A stretch of DNA of 64,000 bases from NCBI RefSeq assembly GCF_002278135.3, contig NZ_CP029425.2, forward strand, positions 5,060,001-5,124,000. The letters run 5' to 3'. This document shows, piece by piece, positions 8,001 to 18,186 of this stretch. The position numbers and the translations under genes were made by a program. The notes under the pieces were generated by a model, which was not told where the DNA came from, did no database searches, and was given only the letters and a program-made list of their open reading frames with translations. This stretch comes from Bradyrhizobium ottawaense (GTDB taxonomy: Bacteria > Pseudomonadota > Alphaproteobacteria > Rhizobiales > Xanthobacteraceae). Numbering within the stretch: position 1 is the stretch's first letter; every line of letters starts with the position of its first letter.

Positions 8001-9125
8001 CTACCTTCCCGTCTTCACCTTAGTCCACAGCCGGTTGATGATCCGCTGCGTCGCCGGCTCGCGCGCGGTGATGACGAACAGCTTTGCGAGCGTCGCCTCG
8101 TCCGGATAGATGTTCTTGTCGTTCAAAATCTTCGGATCGACCAGCTTCTGGCTGGCGAGGTTGCCGCTTGCGTAGGACAGGAAGTCCGAGTTCTTGGCGG
8201 CGACGTCCGGACGGTAGAGATAGTTGATCAGCTCGTAGGCTTCCCTCACGTTCTTTGCGTCCGCGGGGATCGCGAGATTGTCGAAGAACATCTGCGCGCC
8301 CTCCTTCGGGATCGCGTAGCCGATCTCGATGCCACTGCTGTTGTCTTTCTTGGCCTCGGCCGCGCGGGCGCGCGCCTGCATGATGTCGCCGGACCAGCCG
8401 ACCACGAAGCAGATCTCGCCGGTCGCGAGCGCGCTGAGATATTCGGAGGAGTGGAATTTGCGCACGGAGGGGCGGACTTTTGCGACGACATCGGCGGCCT
8501 TCTCGAGGTCAGCCTGCTTGGTCGAGTTCGGATCGAGCCCGAGATAGTTCAGCGCCGCCGGAAAGATGTCGTCGGCGGAGTCGAGCATGTGGACGCCGCA
8601 ATCTCTAAATTTGGCGAGGTTCTCCGGCTTGAAGACGATGTCCCAGCTGTCGATCTTCGCGTCGGGCCCCAGGATCTGCTTCACCTTGGCGACATTGTAG
8701 CCGATGCCCGTCGTGCCCCACATATAGTTGGCGGCGTAATTGTTGCCGGGATCGTAGGTCGCAAGGTTCTTGGTTACCATCGGCCAGGCATTTTCCAGGT
8801 TCGGCAGCTTCGACTTGTCGAGCTTCTGGAAAATGTTGGCCTTGATCTGGCGCTGCAGGAAATAGGCCGTGGGCACCACGACGTCGTAGCCGGACTTGCC
8901 GGCCATCAGGCGCGTCTCCAGCGTCTCGTTGGCATCGAAGGTGTCGTAGACCACCTTGATGCCGGTCTCCTTGGTGAAGGCCTCGAGGACGTCTGGCGCC
9001 ATATAGTTGGACCAGTTGTAGAAATTGACGACCCGCTCCTCGGCCCTGACAGGGGCGGAAAGCAAATTCAGCGTGGCGGCGATCGCGAGGCCAAGGCCAA
9101 ATCCGCAGCGGCCGACATTCGTCAT
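8001..9125 (-). CDS. Polyamine-type ABC transporter substrate-binding protein (PotF-like)
   Basis: A 374-residue periplasmic binding protein with an N-terminal signal peptide (cleavage near residue 28, after PVRA). The mature part resembles spermidine/putrescine binding proteins of the PotD/PotF family: VVNFYNWSNYMAPDVLEAF at its start, then YDVVVPTAYFLQRQ and VGWSGDIMQA. It would deliver a polyamine or similar compound to an ABC importer, but no permease or ATPase gene is adjacent. It follows the aminotransferase gene by 2 bases, so substrate uptake and transamination may be linked. Exact ligand unknown. Confidence 0.88.
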   Translation of the reverse strand: MTNVGRCGFGLGLAIAATLNLLSAPVRAEERVVNFYNWSNYMAPDVLEAFTKETGIKVVYDTFDANETLETRLMAGKSGYDVVVPTAYFLQRQIKANIFQKLDKSKLPNLENAWPMVTKNLATYDPGNNYAANYMWGTTGIGYNVAKVKQILGPDAKIDSWDIVFKPENLAKFRDCGVHMLDSADDIFPAALNYLGLDPNSTKQADLEKAADVVAKVRPSVRKFHSSEYLSALATGEICFVVGWSGDIMQARARAAEAKKDNSSGIEIGYAIPKEGAQMFFDNLAIPADAKNVREAYELINYLYRPDVAAKNSDFLSYASGNLASQKLVDPKILNDKNIYPDEATLAKLFVITAREPATQRIINRLWTKVKTGR

Positions 9126-9127
9126 CT

Positions 9128-10309
9128 CTACCTCTTGCGACCGCGCACCGCGTCCGACAACCGTTCCAGGGCGGTGTCGAGGGTCTCGTCCTTCTTGGCA
9201 AAGCAGAAGCGCACCACTGAGGTCACGGGATCCTGCTCGTAGAAGGCCGAGACCGGGATCGCCGCGACCTTGTAGTCCTTCACGATCCGCCAGCAGAACT
9301 CGGTGTCGCTCTCGTTGAGCCCGAGCGGCGACAGGTCGACGGTGAGGAAGTAGGTTCCTTGCGACTTCAGCACGGGGAAGCCGAGGCTCTCCAGCCCGTT
9401 GGTCAGGCGGTCCCTGCTCCGCGTCAAATCCTTGCGCATCGACAGGAAGTAGTCGTCGGACTTGCCGAGGCCGTAGGCGACGGCGGCCTGCAGGTTCGGC
9501 GCCGTGGTGAAGGTCAGGAACTGGTGCACCTTGGCGGCGACGCGCAACAGCGGCGGCGCGGCGCAGACGAACCCGATCTTCCAGCCGGTCAGCGAGAAGA
9601 TCTTGCCGGCCGAGCCGACCTTGATGGTGCGCTCGCGCATGCCCGGAATGGTGATCAGCGGGATGTGCTTGTGCTCGTCGAAGGTGACGTGCTCCCAGAC
9701 CTCGTCGCAGATCGCGATGACGTCGAACTCCTGACAGTAGCGCGCCAAGAGCTCGAGATCCTCGCGCGGAAAAACCACCGCGCTGGGATTCAAGGGGTTG
9801 TTGAAGAGCACAGCCTTGGTCTTTGAATTGAAGACGCTTTTCAGCATGTCCTCATTCAGCCGCCAGTGCGGCGGCTCCAGCCGCACGAGGCGCGGGATGC
9901 CGCCGGCCTGGCGGATGATCGGCAAATAGGAATCATAGACCGGCTGGAAGCACACCACCTCGTCGCCGGGCTGCACCACCGCGAGGATCGCCGAGGTCAG
10001 TGCCTCGGTGCCGCCGGAGGTGACCATCACCTCGCTCATCGGATCGAGCTTGAGCCCGTGCCAATGGCCGTAATGGGTCGCGATCGCCTGGCGCAGCTCC
10101 GGCAGGCCCATCATCGACGGGTATTGGTTATAGCCGTTCAGCGAGGCCTCGGCCGCGGCGCGGCGGATGTCCTCCGGACCCGGATCGTCGGGAAAGCCCT
10201 GGCCGAGATTGATGGCGGCATTGTCGCGCGCGGCCTGCGACATCGCCTCGAAGATGGTGACGGGAAGGTCGGCGAAGACCTTGTTCAGCGAAGAGCTCTT
10301 GGACGTCAT
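9128..10309 (-). CDS. Class I/II PLP-dependent aminotransferase
   Basis: A 393-residue fold-type I aminotransferase. The Schiff-base lysine is in SAGKIFSLTGWKIGF (Lys236 from this start), with the PLP-contacting Asp in CDEVW (Asp202) and NNPLNP at about 170-175. It resembles the methionine/kynurenine aminotransferase (YbdL-like) group, but its substrate cannot be fixed by reading. An in-frame GTG at 10324 overlaps the rhodanese stop and is an alternative start; neither has a clear ribosome binding site. It sits between the rhodanese and binding-protein genes in one minus-strand unit. Confidence 0.88.
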   Translation of the reverse strand: MTSKSSSLNKVFADLPVTIFEAMSQAARDNAAINLGQGFPDDPGPEDIRRAAAEASLNGYNQYPSMMGLPELRQAIATHYGHWHGLKLDPMSEVMVTSGGTEALTSAILAVVQPGDEVVCFQPVYDSYLPIIRQAGGIPRLVRLEPPHWRLNEDMLKSVFNSKTKAVLFNNPLNPSAVVFPREDLELLARYCQEFDVIAICDEVWEHVTFDEHKHIPLITIPGMRERTIKVGSAGKIFSLTGWKIGFVCAAPPLLRVAAKVHQFLTFTTAPNLQAAVAYGLGKSDDYFLSMRKDLTRSRDRLTNGLESLGFPVLKSQGTYFLTVDLSPLGLNESDTEFCWRIVKDYKVAAIPVSAFYEQDPVTSVVRFCFAKKDETLDTALERLSDAVRGRKR

Positions 10310-10316
10310 CGCGGGG

Positions 10317-10643
10317 CTAGCCACCGACCTTGCTGGGAAGCCCCGCCGCCTTCCAGCCCAGCATGCCGCCGGCCAGATGCTTGTCGTAAGGCAGGCCCGC
10401 CGCCTGAGCCGCGAGCGAGGCCGTCACCGAGCGTTTGCCCGAGCGGCAGGCAAACACGACGTCCTTGCCCTGGGGATCGGGGATCGCCTTGGGATCGAAG
10501 GTCGAAAGCGGCACCACGACGCCGTAGGGATAGGCCTCGGCTTCGACCTCGTTCGGCTCGCGCACGTCGACGAGGAGATAGCGGCCCTCCGCGACACCCT
10601 TGGAGACCTCGTCCGGGGTCAGATCCTGCACCTGGTTTGCCAC
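10317..10643 (-). CDS. Single-domain rhodanese-like sulfurtransferase
   Basis: A 108-residue single rhodanese domain with the active-site loop CRSGKRS (Cys66) and the CH2A-like segment DVREPNEVEAE near the N-terminus. Such proteins carry persulfide sulfur on the cysteine. The GTG start at 10643 is chosen because GGAGG lies 5 bases upstream; the TTG at 10655 would swallow that site. It is the first gene of the rhodanese-aminotransferase-binding protein unit. The donor and acceptor of sulfur are unknown. Confidence 0.87.
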   Translation of the reverse strand: MANQVQDLTPDEVSKGVAEGRYLLVDVREPNEVEAEAYPYGVVVPLSTFDPKAIPDPQGKDVVFACRSGKRSVTASLAAQAAGLPYDKHLAGGMLGWKAAGLPSKVGG

Positions 10644-10910
10644 ATCATCCTCCAACGTCGCGCGTGCCAGCCGGACCTATCCCGGCCGGCGGCAACCTCG
10701 CCTCTCGGCTCACGAAAATCAAGCGCTACAAAGGCTTGAGCCGCGCGGCGCAAGTTAAAGCTAAATCGCAGCGACTTGAAGTGGGGCGTTCAGGACGCCC
10801 GAATCTGCTGCTGCACCTCTCACCACTCGTTCGGCGTCATTCCCCCCGAAGGCGGGAAATCCAGCACGCCGCGGCTCCTCGGTCCTAGCCGGGCGATGAC
10901 AGCGGTGGAA

Positions 10911-12839
10911 CTAGATCGTCACCTGCGTTCCGACCTCGACCACGCGGCCAGAGGGGATCTGGAAATAGTCAGTGGCGTCGTTGGCCGAGCGGCTGAGCGA
11001 GATGAACAGCCGGTCCTGCCAGCGCGGCATGCCGGAATGGACGGCGGGCTTGAGCGCTCTGCGCGACAGGAAGAACGAGGTCGACATGATGTCGAACTGC
11101 CAGCCGAGCTTGCGGGCGATCGCCAGGGCTTTCGGCACGTTGGGCGATTCCATGAAGCCGAACTTCAGCGTCACCTTGGAGAAGGTCGGTGAGATCTGCT
11201 CCAGTTTCACGCGCTCGGCCGGATCGATCCGTGGGGTCTGCGCCGTCTCGATGGTGAGAATGACATTCTTCTCGTGGAGCACTTTGTAGTGCTTCAGACT
11301 ATGCATCAGCGCGGTCGGCGCGCTGAGCGGGTCGGAGGTCAGGAACACCGCGGTGCCGGGCACCCGCTGCGGCGGCCGCTTCTCCAGCATCGCCACGAGA
11401 TCGGCGAGCGGGAACTCGAGTTTGCGCGACTTCTCGAACAAGAGGCGGCTGCCGCGCCGCCACGTGTACATCAGGATGATCATGAGCGCGCCGAGCGCCA
11501 GCGGCACCCAGCCGCCTTCGAACACCTTGAGCAGGTTGGCGGCCAGGAACGTGAGGTCGAGAAACAGGAACGGCGCAATCAGCGCCCCGGCCGCGAGCGG
11601 CGACCAGCGCCAGACCTTCCAGATCACGACGAAGCCCATCATCGCCGTGACCACCATGGTCCCGGTGACCGAGATGCCGTAGGCCGAGGCGAGCGCGCTG
11701 GACGAGCGAAACAGGAGCACCAGCAGCACCACCGCGACCAGCAGCAGCTGGTTGATGCGCGGGATGAAGATCTGGCCGGAATGGGCTTCCGACGTATGGC
11801 GAATTTCGAAGCGCGGCAACAGGCCGAGCTGGATCGCCTGGCGCGTCAAGGAATAGGCGCCTGTGATGACCGCCTGGCTGGCGATGACAGTCGCCATGGT
11901 GGCGAGCACGACCATGCAGCCGCGGAACAAGCCCTGCGGGAAGAGCTGGAAGAACGGGCTGACGATGGCGCCGGGATCGCCGAGCACGAGGGCGCCCTGC
12001 CCGAGATAGTTCAGCGCGAGCGACGGCAGCACGATGAACAGCCACGCGGTCTGGATCGGTCGCTTGCCGAAATGGCCGAGATCGGCATAGAGCGCCTCAG
12101 CCCCGGTGACCGCGAGGAACACCGCGCCCAGCGTGACGAAGCCGATGATGCCGTGGTGGAACATGAAAGAGACCGCATAGAGCGGGTTCAGCGCATACAG
12201 CACTTGCGGCTGTTGGATGATCGGATGGATCGCCGCCGCGGCAAGGACCGCAAACCAGACGCACATGATCGGGCCGAAGAAGGCGGCGACGCGGGCGGTT
12301 CCGCGCGACTGCACGGCGAACAGGCAGACCAGGATGACCACGGTTAGCGGCACGATATAGGGCTCGAACCGCAGCGTGACGTCCTTCATGCCTTCGATCG
12401 CGGACAGCACCGACAGCGCAGGCGTGATCACGGCATCGCCATAGAACAGCGCGCCGGAAATGATGCCAAGCAGGACGACGGTCGCCCCGCCGGTGCCGAC
12501 CGCGCGCTGGGCCAGCGCCATCAGCGCCAGCGTGCCGCCCTCGCCGTTGTTGTCGGCCCGGAGCAGGATCACGACGTATTTGAGCGTCACCACGACGATC
12601 AGTGCCCACAGGATCAGCGAGACCACGCCGAGCACCGCCGCCGGCGTCGGCAGCCCGTCCGCGCCCGATGCCGCCATCACCGCCTCGCGGAACGCGTAGA
12701 GCGGGCTGGTGCCGATATCGCCGTAGACGACGCCGATGCTGCCGAGGGTCAGCGCGCCGAAACGGGCGGTGGTATGGGCCTCGCCATGCCCATTGGCCGC
12801 CGCCGTTTCCGGGGCGGAAATCACTATGTCGCTTGTCAT
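10911..12839 (-). CDS. kup: Kup-type potassium transporter, copy 1
   Basis: A 642-residue KUP/HAK/KT family K+:H+ symporter. The N-terminus carries the family signature [20 protein letters not shown] at residues 28-47, about 12 membrane segments follow, and a soluble C-terminal domain ends [12 protein letters not shown]. It imports potassium across the inner membrane. A close paralogue lies 140 bases upstream on the same strand with an identical C-terminal dodecapeptide, pointing to tandem duplication. The start has a polar N-terminal extension before the first helix, usual for the family. Confidence 0.95.
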   Translation of the reverse strand: MTSDIVISAPETAAANGHGEAHTTARFGALTLGSIGVVYGDIGTSPLYAFREAVMAASGADGLPTPAAVLGVVSLILWALIVVVTLKYVVILLRADNNGEGGTLALMALAQRAVGTGGATVVLLGIISGALFYGDAVITPALSVLSAIEGMKDVTLRFEPYIVPLTVVILVCLFAVQSRGTARVAAFFGPIMCVWFAVLAAAAIHPIIQQPQVLYALNPLYAVSFMFHHGIIGFVTLGAVFLAVTGAEALYADLGHFGKRPIQTAWLFIVLPSLALNYLGQGALVLGDPGAIVSPFFQLFPQGLFRGCMVVLATMATVIASQAVITGAYSLTRQAIQLGLLPRFEIRHTSEAHSGQIFIPRINQLLLVAVVLLVLLFRSSSALASAYGISVTGTMVVTAMMGFVVIWKVWRWSPLAAGALIAPFLFLDLTFLAANLLKVFEGGWVPLALGALMIILMYTWRRGSRLLFEKSRKLEFPLADLVAMLEKRPPQRVPGTAVFLTSDPLSAPTALMHSLKHYKVLHEKNVILTIETAQTPRIDPAERVKLEQISPTFSKVTLKFGFMESPNVPKALAIARKLGWQFDIMSTSFFLSRRALKPAVHSGMPRWQDRLFISLSRSANDATDYFQIPSGRVVEVGTQVTI

Positions 12840-12979
12840 GGGAGAGCCCAGTGGCCTCTAAAATGCTTCACTGCACAATGGCGGAAGAGCGCGCGGCTTA
12901 TAGTCCTGCGCTACCGGCATAGCCTAGCCCGATTCCGGGGCTTAGACATGCGAATTTGCATGACTAAGGCAGTTGCGTT

Positions 12980-14878
12980 CTAGATGGTGACTTGGGTTCC
13001 GACTTCAACCACCCGTCCCGTGGGGATCTGGAAGTAATCCGTGGCGTCGTTGGCGGACCGGCTGAGCGCAATGAACAAATGGTCCTGCCACAGCGGCATA
13101 CCCGACTGCGCTGACGCCTTCAGCGACCTCCGGGACACGAAGAACGACGTCGACATGATGTCGAACTGCCAGCCCTGCTTGCGCGCGATCGCAAGTGCCT
13201 TGGGCACGTTCGGCTGCTCCATGTAGCCGAAGCGCAGCCGGACCTTCGAGAACTTCTCGCTGATCTTCTCCATCCGGAATCGCTCGGACAGATCGACCCG
13301 CGGCGTATGCGCGGTCTCGATGGTCAAGATCACGTTGTGCTCGTGCAGCACCTTGTTGTGCTTGAGATTGTGCAGCAGCGCGGTCGGCACAAAGGAGGGA
13401 TCGCTGGTCAGGAACACCGCGGTGCCCTTGACGATGTGCGGGGGCCGCTTCTCCAGGCTGCGGATCAGATCGTCCAGCGGCACCTCGATCCGGCGCGTCT
13501 TCTGGATCAGGATCCCGGAGCCCTTCCGCCAGGTCCAGATCGTTCCCGCCATGGCCACGCCGAACAGCAGCGGCACCCAGGCGCCCTCAAGCAGCTTCAA
13601 GAGATTGGCGCTGAAGAAGCTCAGATCGACGATGACGAAGGGCATGATCACGGCCGCAGCCGTGGCAGCGCGCCAGTTCCACAATTTCCAGATCACGATG
13701 AAGCCCATGATGCCGTCGGCGACCATGGTGGTGGAGACCGCGATGCCGTAAGCCGACGCCAGATTGCTGGGGGTGTGGAACAAGAGCACCAGCAGCATCA
13801 CGCCGATCAGCAGCAGCCGATTCACCCGCGGCAGGTAGATCTGGCCGGCGTGAGTCTCGGAGGTATAGCGGACCTCGAAGCGCGGCAAGAGGCCGAGCTG
13901 CACCGCCTGATAGACCAGCGAATAGGCGCCGGTGATCACCGCCTGGCTCGCGATCACGGTCGCGGCGGTCGCAAGCCCGACCAGCGGCAGCACCAGGCTC
14001 TCGGGCACCATGCGATAGAACGAGTGCTCGATCGCGCTGGGATCAGACAGCACCAGCGCGCCCTGCCCGAAATAGTTGATCAAGAGCGCGGGCAGCACAA
14101 AGAACATCCAGGCCGACTGGATTGGCTTGCGCCCGAAATGGCCGAGATCCGCATAGAGCGCCTCGCCCCCGGTCACCGCCAGGAACACGGCGCCGAGGGT
14201 GACGAGGCCAATCGTGCCGTGCGACAGCACGAACTGCACGGCGTAATAGGGATTGATCGCCGCCAGCACCGAGGGATCGTCGGCGATGTGGACCGCTCCC
14301 ATCACGGCGATGACGGCGAACCAGATCACCATCACCGGCCCGAAGGCCGAGGCCACCAACGCCGTCCCCTTGCTCTGGACCGCGAACAGCAGCACCAGGA
14401 TGAGGACGGTGAGCGGCACCACGTAATGCTCGAGCGCGGGGGTTGCGAGCTTCAGGCCTTCGACCGCCGATAGCACCGAGATCGCCGGCGTGATCATGGA
14501 ATCGCCGATGAACATGGAAGCGCCGACCACGCCGAGGGCGAGCAGGAACCAGCTCCGCCGCCCGAGCGCGCGCTGGCCGAGCGCCATCAGCGAGAGCGTG
14601 CCGCCCTCCCCGTTGTTGTCGGCGCGCAGCAGCAGCAGCACGTATTTGGCGGTGACGACGATCAGCAGCGCCCACAGGATCAGCGAGAGCACGCCGAGAA
14701 CCATGACGCGCGAGACCGGCTCGCCATGGGCGGCGCCCCTGACCGCCTCGTGGAATGCGTAGAGCGGCGAGGTGCCGATATCGCCGAACACGACGCCGAT
14801 GCTCCCGAGCGTAAGGGACCAAAAGCCCGAGGTGACCGGCCCGTCCTGGGTCTCGGTCTGTGTGATGCTCGCCGTCAT
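12980..14878 (-). CDS. kup: Kup-type potassium transporter, copy 2
   Basis: A 632-residue KUP family potassium uptake protein. The signature [20 protein letters not shown] lies at residues 21-40, followed by about 12 hydrophobic segments and a C-terminal cytoplasmic domain ending in the same [12 protein letters not shown] as copy 1. The two proteins are clearly similar along their whole length. The 140-base spacer between them suggests that copy 1 could have its own promoter. Differential regulation of the copies cannot be read from the sequence. Confidence 0.95.
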   Translation of the reverse strand: MTASITQTETQDGPVTSGFWSLTLGSIGVVFGDIGTSPLYAFHEAVRGAAHGEPVSRVMVLGVLSLILWALLIVVTAKYVLLLLRADNNGEGGTLSLMALGQRALGRRSWFLLALGVVGASMFIGDSMITPAISVLSAVEGLKLATPALEHYVVPLTVLILVLLFAVQSKGTALVASAFGPVMVIWFAVIAVMGAVHIADDPSVLAAINPYYAVQFVLSHGTIGLVTLGAVFLAVTGGEALYADLGHFGRKPIQSAWMFFVLPALLINYFGQGALVLSDPSAIEHSFYRMVPESLVLPLVGLATAATVIASQAVITGAYSLVYQAVQLGLLPRFEVRYTSETHAGQIYLPRVNRLLLIGVMLLVLLFHTPSNLASAYGIAVSTTMVADGIMGFIVIWKLWNWRAATAAAVIMPFVIVDLSFFSANLLKLLEGAWVPLLFGVAMAGTIWTWRKGSGILIQKTRRIEVPLDDLIRSLEKRPPHIVKGTAVFLTSDPSFVPTALLHNLKHNKVLHEHNVILTIETAHTPRVDLSERFRMEKISEKFSKVRLRFGYMEQPNVPKALAIARKQGWQFDIMSTSFFVSRRSLKASAQSGMPLWQDHLFIALSRSANDATDYFQIPTGRVVEVGTQVTI

Positions 14879-15108
14879 GAAGATGGAAAACGCTTCTTCC
14901 CTGGAATTGATCCGGCGCCTTTTGACGCTTCCGGTGCGCCTGTCAATCGGCGCATCACCATAGCAGGCGCAGAGCCGGATGCTGTGACGCTGCAGCCACG
15001 CTCATTGCCAGCGCGACGACATGCCTCAGGTAGAATGGTAGCGCAAGGGGGCCTATTTTCCGGGCAGGATCTCGTCGGAAAAAGGTGCTCACCGTGCCCG
15101 GGTGATGC

Positions 15109-15939
15109 TCACGGCTTCAGATTCGGCGGCAGCGGCGGATCTTCGCGCATCAGGGTGATGGTCACCCGCCGGTTGGCCGCGAGCGAGGGATCGTCCGGAA
15201 ACAACGGCTGGGTATCTGCCTTGCCGGAGACGGCGAAGATGTGCGACGGCGGCAGGCCCTCGCGTTCGAGGATCTGGCGAACGGCATTGGCGCGGTCGGC
15301 CGACAGATCGAAGGCGCCGTAGTCGCTGCGGGTCGGCACGAAGCCGGCCGCTGTGTGGCCGGCGATGGAGACGCGGAGCGGCGTGGCCTTGAGCGGGATC
15401 GCGAGCTTCTCGACCAGGCGGCGGGTGCGGTCATAGGGCACCTTGGAGCCGTCGGCGAACATCGAGCGGCCGTCCTGGTCGACGATCTCCAGATTGAGAC
15501 CCTGCTTGGTCTCCTCGAACATGATGTGCTTGGACATCTCGGTCAGCTCCGGCATGTCCTGCAACGCCTGGCGCAGCGAGGCTGCGGCGAGCGCGAAATT
15601 GCGGTCGACCTTGATCTTCGCGCCCGACGTCTTGTCGCGATCTTCCTGGTCCGGGGTCGGCGTGTTGGAGGCATCCTCGGGCTGGATATGGTCGACGTTC
15701 TTCAGCCGCGGGCGGGTCGGCAAACCGTCGGACTCGACGATGCCGGCATAGCGCGCCTCGCTCTGCACGCCGAAGGCGTCGCGCATCGATCCCGCGACGA
15801 TCTTCAGCTTGTTGGCGTCCTGCGTCGAGAACGCCACGAGCATCACGAAGAAGCTCATCATCAGGCCCATGAGGTCGGCGAAGGTCACGAACCAGCCGTG
15901 ACCGCCTCCATGGGCATCGCCGCGTTTCTTCTTGGCCAT
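15109..15939 (-). CDS. motB: Flagellar motor stator protein MotB
   Basis: A 276-residue protein. A short basic N-terminus is followed by one membrane helix containing the proton-binding aspartate (FADLMGLMMSFFVML, Asp22). A linker follows, then an OmpA-like peptidoglycan-binding domain (about residues 150-265) with SADRANAVRQIL and the segment ending ANRRVTITL. It anchors the MotA ring to the cell wall. It follows motA by 24 bases on the minus strand. The gene pair is distant from other flagellar genes in this window. Confidence 0.92.
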   Translation of the reverse strand: MAKKKRGDAHGGGHGWFVTFADLMGLMMSFFVMLVAFSTQDANKLKIVAGSMRDAFGVQSEARYAGIVESDGLPTRPRLKNVDHIQPEDASNTPTPDQEDRDKTSGAKIKVDRNFALAAASLRQALQDMPELTEMSKHIMFEETKQGLNLEIVDQDGRSMFADGSKVPYDRTRRLVEKLAIPLKATPLRVSIAGHTAAGFVPTRSDYGAFDLSADRANAVRQILEREGLPPSHIFAVSGKADTQPLFPDDPSLAANRRVTITLMREDPPLPPNLKP

Positions 15940-15963
15940 GTCTCAAAATCCCGGCGGGCGGGC

Positions 15964-16737
15964 TTACGCCGGCACCGGCTCGCCCTCGGCGTGGCGATGC
16001 TTCTCCGGCAGGTAGGCCAGCAGCATTTCGCGCACCAGGGTCGGGCTCTTGGAGTCGCGGATCATCAGGATGCCGTCGATGATCAGCGTGCGGTTGGTCT
16101 CCTCGTCCAGCAGCTTGCCGTGCAGCTTGTCGGCGATCGGCAGACAGAACAGGTTCGCGACCAGCGCGCCGTAGAGCGTGGCGAGCAGCGCGGTCGCCAT
16201 GAACGGGCCGAGCTTGGAAGGGTCGGTCATGTTGGCGAACATCTGCACCATGCCGATCAGGGTGCCGATCATGCCGAAGGCCGGAGCGCAGTCGCCGATG
16301 GCGCGATAAATCTTGCTGCCCTCGTCGAGGTGCATGAGGAAGTTGTCGCGGTCGCGCTCGAGATTGTCGCGGATGAAGTCGAGGTCATAGCCGTCGGCGA
16401 CGTAGCGGATGCCCTTGGCGAGGAAGGGCTCGTCGGTCTCGACCTTTTCCAGACCCACCGGGCCCTGCTTGCGGGCGATCTCGGCGATGCGGGCGAGTTC
16501 GTCGACGAGGTCGTGCGCCGACAGGCGGCTCATGGTGAAGGCGAACTTGGCGCCGAGCGGAAGGCCGTGCAGGAGTGCCGAGAGCGGAAAGCGGATCATG
16601 GTGGCGGAGATCGAGCCGCCGAAGATGATGATCATGGCATGTTCGGAGATGAACATGTGAAGGTCGCCGCCCATGAAGATCATCATCGTGATCACGATGA
16701 TGCCCGCAATGAGCCCGACGCTCGTCATGATATCCAT
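15964..16737 (-). CDS. motA: Flagellar motor stator protein MotA
   Basis: A 257-residue MotA/TolQ/ExbB-family protein with four membrane segments: two near the N-terminus, then a large cytoplasmic loop (about 60-145) rich in charged residues that contacts FliG, then two helices with APAFGMIGTLIGMVQMF. With MotB it forms the ion-driven stator. The ATG at 16737 is chosen because GGAG lies 6 bases upstream; a TTG at 16749 would place that site inside the gene. The length and GIGTLIGMVQMF-like helix resemble the PomA/MotA short class. Confidence 0.92.
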   Translation of the reverse strand: MDIMTSVGLIAGIIVITMMIFMGGDLHMFISEHAMIIIFGGSISATMIRFPLSALLHGLPLGAKFAFTMSRLSAHDLVDELARIAEIARKQGPVGLEKVETDEPFLAKGIRYVADGYDLDFIRDNLERDRDNFLMHLDEGSKIYRAIGDCAPAFGMIGTLIGMVQMFANMTDPSKLGPFMATALLATLYGALVANLFCLPIADKLHGKLLDEETNRTLIIDGILMIRDSKSPTLVREMLLAYLPEKHRHAEGEPVPA

Positions 16738-16950
16738 GGGATACTCCAACGCGTACGCAACAACGGCCGTCCTGGCCGCTGGCGCGGCCCAACCCCGAAC
16801 CGCATCGGAAACCCTAGAGTGCCGCCCTTAAAGCCGCGTAAAGGTTAAGTTGAGCCGGCGCGCCAGACCGGGGCAACGCATCGGGATGAGGCCGGCTTTG
16901 CCGACTGCCGACACGAATTTCAACGCTTTGCTAACCATGATTGCGGCGCG

Positions 16951-17775
16951 CTAGCGTGCCAGGCCCGTCAGCTTCAGGCTCAGTTCGCGCAGGCGCTTGC
17001 GGGCAGCTGCATCGTAGGCCTGCGGATTGGCACGCGCCTCGTTCATGCCGTTGAAGAACAGCCCGCTCTTGCCTGCGACATCGTCGCCCTCGACGAGGCG
17101 CAGGATCGCCGCCCCACCCTGCTCCACCGTCGAGATCGGCGTGACGCCGCCGGCGCGCACCATCGTGGTGTTCATATAGGTCGCCGGATGCAGCGCGTTC
17201 ACGGTGATGCCCGCGCCCTTCAGTTCGTCCGCGAGATCGATGGTGAACATGATCTGGGAGAGCTTGCTCTGTGCATAGGCACGCGAACCGCTGTAGCCTT
17301 TCGTGATCATGACGTCGTCGAAGTCGATCGGGTGCTGGCCGAGGGAAGCGACGTTGACGATCCGCGACGGCGCCGCCGCCTTGAGCAGCGGCAACAACAG
17401 ATGGGCCAGCAGGAAACCGGAGAGGTAGTTCACGGCAAAGCGCAGCTCGTGACCGTCGGCGCTGACTTGTCGCTGCGGCCCATCGTTTTGCGAACCGATG
17501 CCGGCATTGCTGACGAGGACGTCGAGACGTTGATGATCGCGGATGACCGCTTCGGCGAGCGCACGCGTACCCGACATCGACGACAGATCGGCCTGGTAGA
17601 AGGTCGGCGCGGCATTGCCGGCTTTCGCGATCTCGTCGCTCAACACCTTCGCGCGCGTGGCGTCGCGGCCATGGATCAGGACCCTTGCACCGTCTTCCGC
17701 CAGCCGTCGCGCGACGTAGCGGCCGACGCCGTCGGTCGAGCCGGTTACCAGGATCGTCTTGCCATTCATCTTCAT
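16951..17775 (-). CDS. Short-chain dehydrogenase/reductase
   Basis: A 274-residue SDR enzyme. The cofactor-binding TGSTDGVG lies at residues 11-18, NAG at 90-92, the catalytic Ser144 in VASLGQ, and Tyr167-Lys171 in YAQSK. An Arg at position 38 (HGRD) suggests NADP(H) preference, by family rule. Sequence flavour is close to the retinol dehydrogenase/WW-oxidoreductase-like SDRs; substrate unknown. It stands alone on the minus strand, with a small membrane protein divergently encoded upstream. Confidence 0.9.
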   Translation of the reverse strand: MKMNGKTILVTGSTDGVGRYVARRLAEDGARVLIHGRDATRAKVLSDEIAKAGNAAPTFYQADLSSMSGTRALAEAVIRDHQRLDVLVSNAGIGSQNDGPQRQVSADGHELRFAVNYLSGFLLAHLLLPLLKAAAPSRIVNVASLGQHPIDFDDVMITKGYSGSRAYAQSKLSQIMFTIDLADELKGAGITVNALHPATYMNTTMVRAGGVTPISTVEQGGAAILRLVEGDDVAGKSGLFFNGMNEARANPQAYDAAARKRLRELSLKLTGLAR

Positions 17776-17876
17776 CGTGCGTCCTCCGGCTGCGGCCCTG
17801 CGCCACGGGGGCGGAACGAGGGATGACTGCTATTCTAGGGCCCTGCGGCATGCTCCATCGCGGGAGCCGTTTTGCA

Positions 17877-18170
17877 ATGTTGACGCTGTTCAGCCTTCTC
17901 ACCGCGCTGCCTGCGGTGTTGGCGCTCCACCTGCTCGAGCCGGAACTCGTTCTGCCGGCCTTCAGCCTCGTGCTCTTTGCCGAGGCCGCCTTCGCGGTGA
18001 TCGCAGCGCGCTTGATTCACCTTCCGGACAATGCGGAGGACATCACGCTGTGGGACCTTGCAGGCGGCTTCACCCTGATCGGGTGCGCCGCCGCGATGTT
18101 CGGCGAGCCGGATCAGGCCGCCCTGTTTCTGACGGAACAGGGTGACCCGCGACCGGTGTCGCGGCCTTAG
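17877..18170 (+). CDS. Small membrane protein, 97 aa
   Basis: It begins MLTLFSLLTALPAVLALHLL. Three hydrophobic segments are predicted (about residues 1-16, 22-42 and 54-72), followed by a polar C-terminal tail. The ATG at 17877 has GGGAG 10 bases upstream. It ends 17 bases before the stop of the convergent RraA-like gene. No family recognised. It is divergent from the SDR gene, with which it may share a promoter region. Confidence 0.55.
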   Translation: MLTLFSLLTALPAVLALHLLEPELVLPAFSLVLFAEAAFAVIAARLIHLPDNAEDITLWDLAGGFTLIGCAAAMFGEPDQAALFLTEQGDPRPVSRP

Positions 18171-18186
18171 GCCGCCTCATCACCCC

